Source: Thalassospira sp.
GTDB taxonomy: Bacteria > Pseudomonadota > Alphaproteobacteria > Rhodospirillales > Thalassospiraceae
Assembly (NCBI RefSeq): GCF_030690045.1
Contig: NZ_JAUYHK010000016.1
Coordinates: 310,001-374,000 of the forward strand
Length of the DNA stretch: 64,000 bases
Reading direction: 5' to 3'
This document shows, piece by piece, positions 8,601-19,400 of the stretch; position 1 is the first letter of the stretch; the number at the start of each line of letters is the position of its first letter. A program made the translations under genes and the position numbers. The notes under the pieces are model-generated. The model made no database searches. It was not told where the DNA came from and saw only the letters and a program-made list of their open reading frames with translations.

Positions 8601-9824
8601 TCAGAGTTTCTGACCCCGCATCAGACGAGGGAGCGTGCCCGCATAGCCCATCGCGTGGGACATAAAGGTCTTTTTCAGGGTCGGGATTTTCTGAACCACG
8701 GCCAGACCGATATCCCTCGCCAGACGGACCGGGGCGATATCATTTGAAAACAGACGATTGGTCAAATCGGTGACGGCCAGCATCACCGTATTGTCAAAAC
8801 GTCGCCATTGTTCATAACCGGCCAGAACATCAACCGATCCGATATCGCGGCCCAGCCGCCGGGCTTCGACCAAAATTTCGGCAAGGGCAGCCACATCGCG
8901 AATGCCCATATTCAGTCCCTGACCGGCAATCGGATGCATGCCATGCGCCGCATCACCAATCAGTGCCAGCCTTGGATCGGTATAGCGATAGGCATGTTGC
9001 AGGCCCAGTGGATAACAAAAGCGCGGCCCGATGACCTCCAGATCGCCCAGATATCCGTCAAACCGGGCATGCAATTCATCGAGAAACACCTGTTCGTCCT
9101 GCGCCACCAGATAATTGGCCAGATGGGTCTTTTCCGTCCAGACAATCGATGACCGGTTATCGGTCATCGGTAAAATGGCGAACGGCCCGGCAGGCAGAAA
9201 ATGTTCAACCGCCAGCCCGTTATGGGGTTCTTTGTGCGCCACCGTACAGACAATTGCACTTTGATCATATTGCCAGTCATAGGTTTTGATCCCGGCCCAG
9301 TCGCGCACCATCGACCGGCGACCTTCCGCCCCGATCATCAGCGACGCCCGCACCGTCCGGCCATCCTCAAGCGTCAAAGTCACCCCGCCGCCATCACGAT
9401 CCATATCGCGCACGGAAACCGGCGATAGCAGCGTCACAAGATCATCGGCGGCCATGGCCTGATACAGGGCCTGCCGGGTTTTGCGGTTTTCAACGATATG
9501 GCCCAAGGCTTCGTTGCCGACATCCTTGTGATCATAATGCAAAAAAAGCGGGCTTTGCCCGTCGGCGATCCGGATATCAAGGATCGGTTCGGCGTCATCG
9601 GCCATGTGTTGCCATGCCCCGATCACCTCCAACACCTTGCGCGATGCGGCGGCAATGGCACAGGTCCGGCCATCATAATTGGCCGCCATCAGGGTTTTGG
9701 GATCATCGCGATCAATCACCACGGCACGCAATCCGCCATGGGCAAGCGCCAGCGCCATCGACGCCCCGGCCAGCCCGCCGCCCACAATCACAACATCAGC
9801 CACAATCATATTTTGATCACCCAT
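8601..9824 (-). CDS. UbiH/UbiF/VisC/COQ6 family FAD-dependent hydroxylase
   Basis: DVVIVGGGLAGASMALALAHGGLRAVVIDR..., LALIGDAAHGMHPIAGQGLNMGIRDVAALAE. Confidence 0.88.
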   Translation of the reverse strand: MGDQNMIVADVVIVGGGLAGASMALALAHGGLRAVVIDRDDPKTLMAANYDGRTCAIAAASRKVLEVIGAWQHMADDAEPILDIRIADGQSPLFLHYDHKDVGNEALGHIVENRKTRQALYQAMAADDLVTLLSPVSVRDMDRDGGGVTLTLEDGRTVRASLMIGAEGRRSMVRDWAGIKTYDWQYDQSAIVCTVAHKEPHNGLAVEHFLPAGPFAILPMTDNRSSIVWTEKTHLANYLVAQDEQVFLDELHARFDGYLGDLEVIGPRFCYPLGLQHAYRYTDPRLALIGDAAHGMHPIAGQGLNMGIRDVAALAEILVEARRLGRDIGSVDVLAGYEQWRRFDNTVMLAVTDLTNRLFSNDIAPVRLARDIGLAVVQKIPTLKKTFMSHAMGYAGTLPRLMRGQKL

Positions 9825-10073
9825 GACGTTTTCTATCCGTTTCCCTGCCACTGCGCATGCGCTCAACATAGGCAGACCGCGCCGCTTGTGCCAGCCAAAT
9901 CCCCTGACAACAAGGACTTGGCATAATTTTTAACCAGCCAAAACATCAACCGAATTTGTGCTTATTTTTTACACATTTCTGAAATTCATGCACAAATTAT
10001 ACGCGCCAATAAAACTGCCGGTTCACTCCATCACCATCGCCGTATATTAAAAATATTTATACTTATCAAATAG

Positions 10074-10520
<447 letters not shown>

Positions 10521-10543
10521 GTCCCGAGACAAGGGGAGACATT

Positions 10544-11911
10544 ATGAATATCTCTATGAAGAACATTACCCTTGCCGGTCTTTTCGGTGCCGCCACGCTG
10601 GCGATGATCGAACCGGCTATGGCCCAGGATGCTGCTGCGGTGGAAGAAGCCGTTGAGGCTGTGGTTGCCACGGGGGTTTCTGGCGAAACAGCATATATTC
10701 TCAACACTTTCAGCTTCCTGTTCAGCGGCGTTCTGGTCATGTGGATGGCGGCGGGCTTCTCGATGCTCGAAGCCGGTCTTGTCCGCACCAAAAACGTTGC
10801 GACCATCCTGCTCAAAAACATCACGCTGTTTGCGATTGCAGGCATCATGTATTACCTCGTCGGCTACAACCTGATGTATCTTGATGTCAGCGGCTGGATT
10901 GGCAGCTTTGGCATCTGGGGTCCGGATGATGCCGCAGCCCTTGCCGGTGATTTTGAAGCCGGTTATTCCGCAACGTCCGACTGGTTCTTCCAGATGGTGT
11001 TCGTTGCAACTGCCGCCTCGATTGTATCGGGGACGGTTGCCGAACGTGTCAAACTCTGGCCGTTCCTGATTTTCGTCGTTGTCCTGACCGCGATCCTTTA
11101 TCCGATCACCGGTTCCTGGACATGGGGCGGTGGCTGGCTGACCGAAATGGGCTTCCTGGACTTCGCAGGTTCGACCATTGTTCACTCGGTCGGTGGCTGG
11201 GCGGCTTTGACCGGTGCGATCATCATCGGTGCCCGCAAAGGCAAATTTGCCGCAGACGGTTCGGTTCATCCGATGCCGGGTTCCAACCTGCCGCTCGCGA
11301 CACTTGGCACCTTCATCCTGTGGATGGGCTGGTTTGGTTTCAATGGCGGGTCGGTTCTTGCCATGGGTTCCGCATCTGACGTCATCGCGATTGCCAATGT
11401 TTATGCCAACACCTCGATGGCTGCGGCTGGCGGTGTGGTGGCTGCGGTCATCCTGACGCAGGTTCTCTACAAAAAGGTCGATCTGACCATGGCGCTGAAC
11501 GGTGCCCTGGCCGGTCTGGTCTCGATCACTGCCGGTCCGGATACCCCGTCCATCGGGGCGGCGATCATCATCGGCGCGATTGGCGGCATTCTGGTTGTTG
11601 TCGCGATCCCGCTGCTGGATAAACTGAAAATCGACGACGTTGTTGGTGCGGTTTCCGTTCACCTTGTCGCCGGTATCTGGGGCACGATGGCCGTTCCGAT
11701 CACCAATGCCGATGCCTCTTTTGCGGTGCAGGCAACCGGTGTGGTTGCGATGGGTGCCTTTACCATCGTTACCTCGGCCATTGTCTGGCTGGTGCTGAAA
11801 TACACCATCGGTGTCCGTCTGAGCGAAGAAGACGAATCCCTTGGTGCCGATGCTTCCGAACTGGGCCTTGAAGCCTATCCGGAATTCGGCAAGGGTTCGC
11901 AGCGCTTCTAG
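10544..11911 (+). CDS. amtB: Ammonium transporter
   Basis: 455 aa; WMAAGFSMLEAGLVRTKNV, HSVGGWAALTGAIIIGARKGKF, HLVAGIWGTMAVPI. Confidence 0.95.
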   Translation: MNISMKNITLAGLFGAATLAMIEPAMAQDAAAVEEAVEAVVATGVSGETAYILNTFSFLFSGVLVMWMAAGFSMLEAGLVRTKNVATILLKNITLFAIAGIMYYLVGYNLMYLDVSGWIGSFGIWGPDDAAALAGDFEAGYSATSDWFFQMVFVATAASIVSGTVAERVKLWPFLIFVVVLTAILYPITGSWTWGGGWLTEMGFLDFAGSTIVHSVGGWAALTGAIIIGARKGKFAADGSVHPMPGSNLPLATLGTFILWMGWFGFNGGSVLAMGSASDVIAIANVYANTSMAAAGGVVAAVILTQVLYKKVDLTMALNGALAGLVSITAGPDTPSIGAAIIIGAIGGILVVVAIPLLDKLKIDDVVGAVSVHLVAGIWGTMAVPITNADASFAVQATGVVAMGAFTIVTSAIVWLVLKYTIGVRLSEEDESLGADASELGLEAYPEFGKGSQRF

Positions 11912-11966
11912 CTCTGACACCCAAATCCTGACGGGCACGATCTGCATCGATCCTGTCAAACAGATT

Positions 11967-12000
11967 GGCCCGCCCTGGAAATTCCCGGGGCGGGCCTTTT
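11967..12000 (+). terminator. Rho-independent terminator 1 after amtB
   Basis: GGCCCGCCC...GGGCGGGCC + TTTT. Confidence 0.75.
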
Positions 12001-12012
12001 CCTTGTGCAGCC

Positions 12013-12046
12013 AAAACCCCGAAAAGCATGACTTTTCGGGGTTTTT
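12013..12046 (+). terminator. Rho-independent terminator 2 after amtB
   Basis: AAAACCCCGAAAAG-CATGA-CTTTTCGGGGTTTTTC. Confidence 0.8.
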
Positions 12047-12157
12047 CTTCTGACAGACTGCCGCCCTTAAATCTTTATTTGCACTTTTAGCCTAGGGGTA
12101 GGATCAGGGGAATGTGACAGCGTGTCATCTTCTGCCGCCAGTATGTGTCACAACGGA

Positions 12158-13381
12158 ATGCCTGCCATCATGTTCAACCAGCGACTGGACCTTTTGCCTG
12201 CCTATCCCTTCCCGCGCCTTGCGGCGTTGCTGGAAGGTGTTACGCCGGGCAAGGATCCGTTGGTGATGTCAATTGGCGAACCGCAACACACCCCGCCTGC
12301 CCTGATCACGCAGGCGATGATCGATAATGCGCATCTGTGGAACAAATATCCGCCGGGCACCGGCACCCCGGAACTGCGCGCCGCCATCAAGGGATGGCTG
12401 GAACGGCGTTATGACCTGCCCGATGGCATGATCGACCGCGATGCCCATATCCTGCCAGTTGCCGGTACGCGCGAAGCCCTTTTCCTGATCGCGACCTGTG
12501 TCATTCCGCAAGATCAGCCGGGCCCAAAGCCCAAAGTCCTGCTGCCCAATCCGTTTTATCAGGTCTATTGCGGTGCTGCCGTCCTGAACGATGCCGAAAT
12601 GGTGCCGCTGGCCGCCGGACCGGAAACCGGATTTTTACCCGATCTGGACCAGATCAGCCCCGAAACATTATCGGCCTGCCGCCTGTTTTTCCTGTGTTCG
12701 CCCGCCAATCCGCAAGGTGCTGTGGCGTCATACGACTATCTGGCGCGGGTGATTGATCTGGCACGGCAATATGATTTCGTGTTGGCGATGGATGAATGTT
12801 ACGCCGATATCTATGATACCAAGGCCCCGACCGGTGCCCTTGAAATCTGTGCCGCGCAAGACGGTAATATGGACAATGTTCTGGTGTTTCACAGCCTGTC
12901 CAAACGGTCCAGCGCACCGGGATTGCGGTCGGGATTTGTTGCCGGGGATGCCAAAATCATTCAGCGATTCAACAATTTGCGCAGTTATTGCGCCGCCAGC
13001 ATTCCGATGCCAGTGATGGCCGCCTCGACCGCGCTTTGGAACGATGATGCCCATGCCGCCGATAATCGCGATCTTTACCGTACCAAAATTGATCTGGCTG
13101 CCGATATTTTTGGCAATCGTTTTGGCTTTTACCGGCCACCGGGCGGGTTTTTCCTGTGGCTGGATGTCGGCAATGACGAAGAAGCCACGCGAAAAATCTG
13201 GGCCGATGTCGGGGTCAAGGTTATTCCCGGCAGCTATCTGGCGATTAATGACGCCGATGGGTTTAACCCCGGATCGCGGTTTATCCGGATTGCACTGGTG
13301 CATGATCTTGCCACCACCCGTGTAGGGTTAAGCCGGATCAATGATGCCCTTTCTGATTATTTGCAGGTGCCGCAAGGCTAA
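12158..13381 (+). CDS. Class I/II PLP aminotransferase (succinyldiaminopimelate aminotransferase-like)
   Basis: LLPAYPFPRLAALLEGVTPGKDPLVMSIGEPQH..., SLSKRSSAPGLRSGFVAGD PLP-lysine region. Confidence 0.82.
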   Translation: MPAIMFNQRLDLLPAYPFPRLAALLEGVTPGKDPLVMSIGEPQHTPPALITQAMIDNAHLWNKYPPGTGTPELRAAIKGWLERRYDLPDGMIDRDAHILPVAGTREALFLIATCVIPQDQPGPKPKVLLPNPFYQVYCGAAVLNDAEMVPLAAGPETGFLPDLDQISPETLSACRLFFLCSPANPQGAVASYDYLARVIDLARQYDFVLAMDECYADIYDTKAPTGALEICAAQDGNMDNVLVFHSLSKRSSAPGLRSGFVAGDAKIIQRFNNLRSYCAASIPMPVMAASTALWNDDAHAADNRDLYRTKIDLAADIFGNRFGFYRPPGGFFLWLDVGNDEEATRKIWADVGVKVIPGSYLAINDADGFNPGSRFIRIALVHDLATTRVGLSRINDALSDYLQVPQG

Positions 13382-13396
13382 CGAACGGATACAGGG

Positions 13397-15892
13397 ATGA
13401 ACAGCCAGACAAGCTTTCTTGATCGCAGTACGGCCTTTTTACCGGGCAGCGTTGTTACCTTCCTCAAACGGGGCGGGTTGCAATTCTGCGGTCTGGGGCT
13501 GATTTGTATCGGTATTGCCCTGTTTATCATGCTGATCGGCTTTCATCCCGGTGATCCGTCTTTTAACAACACCAGCGACAGTCCCACTTTGTTCAACCCG
13601 CTGGGGACATTCGGGGCTTATAGCGCCGATCTGATGTTGCGCAGCCTTGGTCTGGCCGCAGCGTTGCTGGCCGCCCTGATCGTGGCATGGGGCCTGCGTC
13701 TGGTTGCGACACGGCCTTTTTCGTGGATGTGGGTACGGTTTTTACTGTTGCCGGTCGCCCTTTTAATGGTTGCCACCGCCGCATCGGCCATTCGTCCCGG
13801 CATGCACTGGCCCCTGACGGTGGGTTATGGCGGTTTTGCCGGTGATCTGTTGCTGGACCGTCTGGAAATTTTACTGACGATGACCGGAATGCCTGCGGCG
13901 CGGGCATTGGTCGCCACCATCGCGATGGTTATTGGCATGGGCCTGACGATGTTTTGCACCGCCTGCACCCTTGCCGAATGGCGTGGTATTGGGCATGCCC
14001 TGTCGCGGGCATCGGCCCTGATTGTCTATGGCATCCGTCGCGCCATTCCCGGCGGTGATGATGCCATTGCCGAACGCAACCCACCGCGCGCCTATACCCC
14101 GCGCACCCGGCAGGAACCGTCCCTTATCGGATCGGGCGGCACGGAACGTCGCCCCGGTGGCCTTGTTGCCGATTCACGGTCAGATTTCCGGGCGGATACA
14201 TCCCCCATCATTACCGGCAACAGTGACGACGATGATGAATATGACGATGATGGTGTGATGGCCCCGCCGGTGCATCTGGTCGCCGCCCCGGTCGCCAAAC
14301 CACAGCCCAGCGCCCGCGCCGTGGCACAACGTCAGGCATCCTTCGATCTGGGATCGGAGGATTACAATTATCCGCCGCTTAGCCTACTGCATGAACCTGA
14401 TGCATCCGATGCCCCGCCGATTGATCAGGAAGCACTGGCACAGAATGCCCGCCTGCTGGAAACCGTGTTGCAGGATTTTGGCGTCAAGGGCGAGATCGTT
14501 CAGGTCCGCCCCGGCCCGGTCGTTACCCTGTATGAACTGGAACCGGCCGCCGGGGTCAAATCATCGCGGGTGATTGGTCTGGCCGATGACATTGCCCGGT
14601 CGATGTCGGCGATTGCCGCCCGTGTTGCCGTGGTGCCGGGCCGCAATGTGATTGGTATTGAACTGCCCAATTCACGGCGTGAAACCGTGCATCTGCATGA
14701 AATTCTGGCGTCCAGCGACTTTGACAAAAACCCCGGCAAACTGAATATGAGCCTTGGCAAGGATATCAGCGGCGCCCCGGTCATTGCCGATCTGACCAAA
14801 ATGCCGCATTTGCTGATTGCGGGCACCACCGGTTCGGGCAAGTCGGTCGGGGTCAATGCCATGATCCTGTCCTTGCTGTATCGCCTGCGGCCCGAAGAAT
14901 GCCGCTTTATCATGATCGATCCGAAAATGCTGGAACTGTCGATTTATGATGGCATTCCCCATTTGCTGACCCCGGTGGTGACCGATCCGCACAAGGCGGT
15001 GGTCGCCCTGAAATGGGCGGTCCGCGAAATGGAAGACCGGTATCGCGCCATGAGCCAGGTTGGCGTGCGCAACATTGCCGGTTATAACAAACGCATCAAG
15101 GAAGCCGCCGCCAAGGGCGAACAACTGACGCGCCGGGTGCAGACCGGCTTTGACCCTGAAACCGGCAAACCGATCTTTGAAGATCAGGAACTGCCGATGG
15201 AGCCACTGCCGTTTATCGTGGTCATCGTCGATGAAATGGCTGACCTGATGCTGGTGGCAGGCAAGGATGTCGAAGCCTCGATCCAGCGGCTGGCGCAAAT
15301 GGCCCGTGCGGCAGGCATTCACCTGATCATGGCAACGCAACGCCCGTCAGTCGATGTCATCACCGGTACGATCAAGGCCAACTTCCCGACCCGGATTTCC
15401 TATTCCGTGACCTCGAAAATCGACAGCCGCACCATTCTGGGTGAAATGGGTGCCGAACAGCTTCTGGGACAGGGGGACATGTTGTTTATGGGGCAAGGCG
15501 GGCGGTTGCAGCGCGTGCATGGCCCGTTTGTTTCGGACGAGGAAGTCGAAAGTATTGTTGCCCATCTGCGCGATCAGGGCGATCCGGCCTATCTTGAGAC
15601 CATCACCGAAGAACCCGAAGAAGACCCGGTTGCCGCCTATATGGCGGGTGGCAATGCCGGGGCGGGAGGAAATGGTGCCGATGATGATCTGTATAATCAG
15701 GCGGTCGCCATTGTTTTGCGCGAAAAAAAGGCATCGACCAGCTTTGTCCAGCGCAAACTGTCAATCGGTTATAACCGGGCGGCCCGCATCATCGAACAGA
15801 TGGAAGAAAACGGTCTGGTTTCAGCCGCCAACCATGTCGGCAAACGCGAAGTTTTGCTGCAAAATATGGATGGCACCCCGTTCGAGGATTGA
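13397..15892 (+). CDS. ftsK: DNA translocase FtsK
   Basis: 831 aa; N-terminal TM region, HLLIAGTTGSGKSVGVNAMILSLLYR, C-terminal gamma winged helix (STSFVQRKLSIGYNRAARIIEQME). Confidence 0.95.
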   Translation: MNSQTSFLDRSTAFLPGSVVTFLKRGGLQFCGLGLICIGIALFIMLIGFHPGDPSFNNTSDSPTLFNPLGTFGAYSADLMLRSLGLAAALLAALIVAWGLRLVATRPFSWMWVRFLLLPVALLMVATAASAIRPGMHWPLTVGYGGFAGDLLLDRLEILLTMTGMPAARALVATIAMVIGMGLTMFCTACTLAEWRGIGHALSRASALIVYGIRRAIPGGDDAIAERNPPRAYTPRTRQEPSLIGSGGTERRPGGLVADSRSDFRADTSPIITGNSDDDDEYDDDGVMAPPVHLVAAPVAKPQPSARAVAQRQASFDLGSEDYNYPPLSLLHEPDASDAPPIDQEALAQNARLLETVLQDFGVKGEIVQVRPGPVVTLYELEPAAGVKSSRVIGLADDIARSMSAIAARVAVVPGRNVIGIELPNSRRETVHLHEILASSDFDKNPGKLNMSLGKDISGAPVIADLTKMPHLLIAGTTGSGKSVGVNAMILSLLYRLRPEECRFIMIDPKMLELSIYDGIPHLLTPVVTDPHKAVVALKWAVREMEDRYRAMSQVGVRNIAGYNKRIKEAAAKGEQLTRRVQTGFDPETGKPIFEDQELPMEPLPFIVVIVDEMADLMLVAGKDVEASIQRLAQMARAAGIHLIMATQRPSVDVITGTIKANFPTRISYSVTSKIDSRTILGEMGAEQLLGQGDMLFMGQGGRLQRVHGPFVSDEEVESIVAHLRDQGDPAYLETITEEPEEDPVAAYMAGGNAGAGGNGADDDLYNQAVAIVLREKKASTSFVQRKLSIGYNRAARIIEQMEENGLVSAANHVGKREVLLQNMDGTPFED

Positions 15893-15904
15893 CCGAAACC
15901 CTGC

Positions 15905-15941
15905 CCCAAAAACAATCCCGGCCCACATCATGGGCCGGGAT
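15905..15941 (-). terminator. Terminator of the repeat-peptide gene (also forms a stem after ftsK)
   Basis: Perfect 11-bp stem ATCCCGGCCCA-TGATG-TGGGCCGGGAT followed on the minus strand by TGTTTTTGG. Confidence 0.75.
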
Positions 15942-15976
15942 CAAATCATTTTCGATCTGTCGATAACAGGGCGCGA

Positions 15977-16291
15977 TTATTGCGCAATGCACATCGGCGG
16001 ACGGAACGTACCCGCAAGCTGATGACCTTCATCAGAAACGCACATCGGAAAATGTCCGGTTCCCATTGCCATTTTCAGGGCTTCGTCACCTTCGACGCAC
16101 ATCGGAAAATGCCCCGTTCCCATTGCCATTTGCAAGGCTTCGTCGCCCTCGACGCACATCGGCGGATGGGAAGTCCCCGCCGATACGCTTTGTCCTTCGT
16201 CGGTATGAACGGTCTGTGCGACAACGCCATCAACGGCCCCGCCGGTTGCCTGCCACAATGTCATCATGTCGTCGGCCTGTCTCATTTGCAT
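15977..16291 (-). CDS. Putative multi-core lanthipeptide precursor with four GTx[HR][FP]PMC repeats
   Basis: 104 aa from the ATG at 16291 with AGGAG 8 nt upstream: MQMRQADDMMTLWQATGGAVDGVVAQTVHTDEGQSVSA-GTSHPPMC-VEGDEALQMAM-GTGHFPMC-VEGDEALKMAM-GTGHFPMC-VSDEGHQLA-GTFRPPMC-IAQ. Encoded directly downstream of a LanM gene on the same strand. ORF track end is 16318. Confidence 0.8.
   Translation of the reverse strand: MQMRQADDMMTLWQATGGAVDGVVAQTVHTDEGQSVSAGTSHPPMCVEGDEALQMAMGTGHFPMCVEGDEALKMAMGTGHFPMCVSDEGHQLAGTFRPPMCIAQ
15989..16177 (-). repeat. Coding tandem repeat, four units at 57/57/51-bp spacing
   Basis: CACATCGG (rc CCGATGTG) recurs at 15990, 16041, 16098, 16155. Motif-coding blocks: 15989-16012, 16040-16063, 16097-16120, 16154-16177. 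Confidence 0.95.
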
Positions 16292-16342
16292 CTGTTTGGC
16301 TCCTGAAAATGTTCCCAAGACTCTTAAATTCCCTACCCATTC

Positions 16343-16371
16343 ATTAGGCTATAACACACCCCGATTGTCAA
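16343..16371 (-). promoter_or_regulatory. Predicted sigma-70-type promoter for the repeat-peptide gene
   Basis: Minus strand TTGACA-17 nt-CCTAAT, about 50 bp upstream of the start codon, in the LanM/precursor intergenic gap. Confidence 0.6.
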
Positions 16372-16413
16372 CCGGGAGTTAGACCATAACCTATACATTT
16401 GGTAATAAAATCT

Positions 16414-19400
16414 TCATCTTAACAACAATACCGGCGGGACCAGATCCGGGTCGGTTTGTTCGAGCAAGGCGTAGCCCACACCGGGCAAACCCTGCATCAG
16501 GCCGGTGCGCAACACAGTGTCGGTTCCCATCAGATGAAACCCCGACAACCCGCCGTCGCCTCTGGCCCGCACCAGCCATTCCGCTATGCGTGTTTGTGTC
16601 AGCGCCATCAGTTCAGAATCCCCCAATGTCCGGGCGGCATGGCCCAGCATCGAAAACCGTCCGGCATGACCGCAACACAAATTGTCGCGCCCGCCATCCA
16701 GAACCGACACCGTCGCGCCGATTGCCGCCGCGATATCGGCCCGGATCGCCGGGGTATCCAGAACCGACAAAGACGCGATTCGCGCCATACCGATTCCCGC
16801 CGCCCCGTGACACCATTGCACCGGATAGCCGGTTTTTTCGGCATTGCGCAAATCCGGCCAGTTGCCACGCGCAGGTTCAAACAGGGTGTGTTCAAAATCA
16901 AGGCCGCGCCGGGCGGTTTCCAGAAACGCCGGATCGCCACAGGCATCATACAGCGCCAGCAAGGCATGAGATATCCCCGCCGCCCCGTGTGAAAACCCGG
17001 CCAAGGGCCGTGCGGACACCCCGCGCCAGTCCCGCCCGTCATCGCCGCCGCCCGCCGGCACAGGCGGAATATGACGACCACAGGCCACGGCACGTTCCAG
17101 AATCGCCGCATCCCCCGTGGCACGATACAGGGCCAGCAAGCCCATCACGGCCCCTGCCGCGCCGCCAATCACGTCATACATCCGATCCGCCGCAAGGCTG
17201 CGCGTATCAATGCGGGCGGTCGCCCACCGGGCATCGTCATACAGGTCGGGCGCATCCAGCCATTGCGCACACCGGGTCAGGGCATAGACCACCCCGCCCC
17301 ATCCGGCATAACCGCCAATTGGCATGATGGCCCCGCGCCCATCCGCAAGCCCGTGCGCCAGCCGGTACCGCAGGGCGCACAAGGCAGCACGCGCCAGATC
17401 ACGAAATTTGTCATCCCCGCCGATGCGAAAACATGCCGCCAGAAACAGGGCGATCCCCGTCGTGCCACCATATAAATCATCCGCCACCAGACGGGTTTCC
17501 AATGTTTCACCGTCTTCCCCGGCATCGGCACCGATCCATGCAGCGGCCCCGCCCCGCATGGTCGCCTGCCCGGCGATAAATTCTGCGATATCAAATGCCA
17601 CTGATCTTGATTTTTCAGGGTTCCATTTATTTAATGAATCGTGCCAGTCATGCCGTTCTGCCACGGCCGGGATCACAGCCCCCAGCACCGCCTGCCGGAC
17701 GATTGCAGTTTGCCAGTCCAGATGTGTTTGCAAATCTTCCAGCCGCTGGCGCAGGCGCGGCCAGACGGCGGGTTCCAAAAGTCCCGGCGCAACCGCCACA
17801 CCATCCACCCAACAGCCGTCCAGATCGCCGCGCCCGCCCAGTAGCGGAATGTCATATCGCGCCAGCGCAACCCGTTCCGCCCGCTGTAACGGCCAGCCGG
17901 GATCGTCATCAAGGTCCCAACGTGCATTGCGGCCCAACCGTTCAAAATGGCGGCTCCAGACGATGCCATCGGTCTGGTTTTGCGGGTCGCACGACTCGCA
18001 GCGCAATTGTTCGTAATAGGCGGTGGACCGCAAAACATGGCGCATCGCCACCCCGGCAAAGGCTGCCATCGGCCCATCGGGCGCAAAAAGACCGTCCCGA
18101 TGGGCCGCCAGAAAGGCAACCGTATCGCGAAAACCGGCAATCACCGGGTCGGCATAATCGGCGATTCGGGCCGGTGATCCGTCAATATCAAAGGCCAGCC
18201 CGGCCAGAATATGGTCTTCGGCGCCGGTTTCCCAGGCCATGTCATCGCGATTGATGGCCGTAAAGCGCCGGGTGGTAACAGTTTCGATTCTTGCCTCGGC
18301 CAGTCCGCCGACCTCGGCAAGGCGTCCGGCCACCCGTTTGCGTTGTGGCAGCAGGCCAACCGCCAGAACCGACGCATCAAGCGCATATTGCGCCGCCTGT
18401 TCGGCGCGTAACGGCGCATCAGCGGTTTCGACAAACCGCAAATTGGGCTGCAACAGGGTTTCCAGATCAATCGGCACCGGCATGCCGCCCGCCAGCAGGA
18501 TGTTTTCATGGTGCAAATCACTGCCACGCAACCAGTGCATGATCGCCAGCAACCCGCCTGCATCGCGGTAAAAGGCCGGGGCATCGGCCCGCGCCAAAGC
18601 CTTATCGGCCGTGACAAACTGCATCCAGCCATAATCGCCGCGCATCCACACCGCCGCCGCCCCCAGCCGGACCGGGCAATGATGTGCCGCACACCATGAT
18701 GAAAGCCCGTGCCACGCCGCCTCGACCGCGACCGAACGCGGTTTGTAAACAAGGCGTGCGCCGTTTTCAAACGCCAGAATGACCACGCCGCGCCCGTGAT
18801 TGTGCGGATCGGAAATCCCCGTTGTCAGGCCGGTGATCCTGCCCGCATCGCGCAATTGCGGAAAAACATCGCCAAACCCCGGATAATCTTTTGCCAGCCG
18901 GTCCAGAAATTCGCGGCTTGCCGCGACCCACTGATCCACAATCACCGCCAGAAGACGGATCATCACCGGCCTTGCCGCAACCAGATTGGCGAACGGCCCG
19001 GCACGCAAGGCGGCGATAAAGGCCTGATACAATCCCTTGCCGGGCGGTGCATCACCGGCAGGGGAAGGCCCGGCGGCCCGAAAGAAACTGAAACTGTCAA
19101 AAATCGTCCGGCCATAAATTTCCGCCATCCGGCGCAACAGGGCGGCATCAAGATCATCTTGCACCGCCTTGGCCAGAAAGGACAGATCGCCATCCCCGCG
19201 CCGCGCCCGTGCCATTTCCAGCGCAGGCCAGAACAGATCGGCAAACGGCACATCGTCGGCCAGATCGGCCGGGCAGGTGCCCCCGCCCGCCATCACCGCG
19301 TGAAAAACATCCTGCGCCGTTGCCAGCCAATCGGGCAGGGTGGCGCCATCGCGCAATTGCACCGGCCCCAATAACGGCACCACACCGGCCCGGGTCAGGC

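Noticed and set aside
15989-16177. Evenly spaced short repeats resembling a mini CRISPR or iteron array
   Set aside because: Spacing is 57/57/51 bp (multiples of 3), linkers are also similar, and changes between copies are synonymous in one frame. It is a coding repeat.
15980-16306. Plus-strand 108-aa ORF (MRNAHRRTERTRKLM...) opposite the repeat peptide
   Set aside because: The minus strand has the RBS, promoter, terminator and mostly synonymous repeat divergence, so the plus ORF is a shadow of the repeat.
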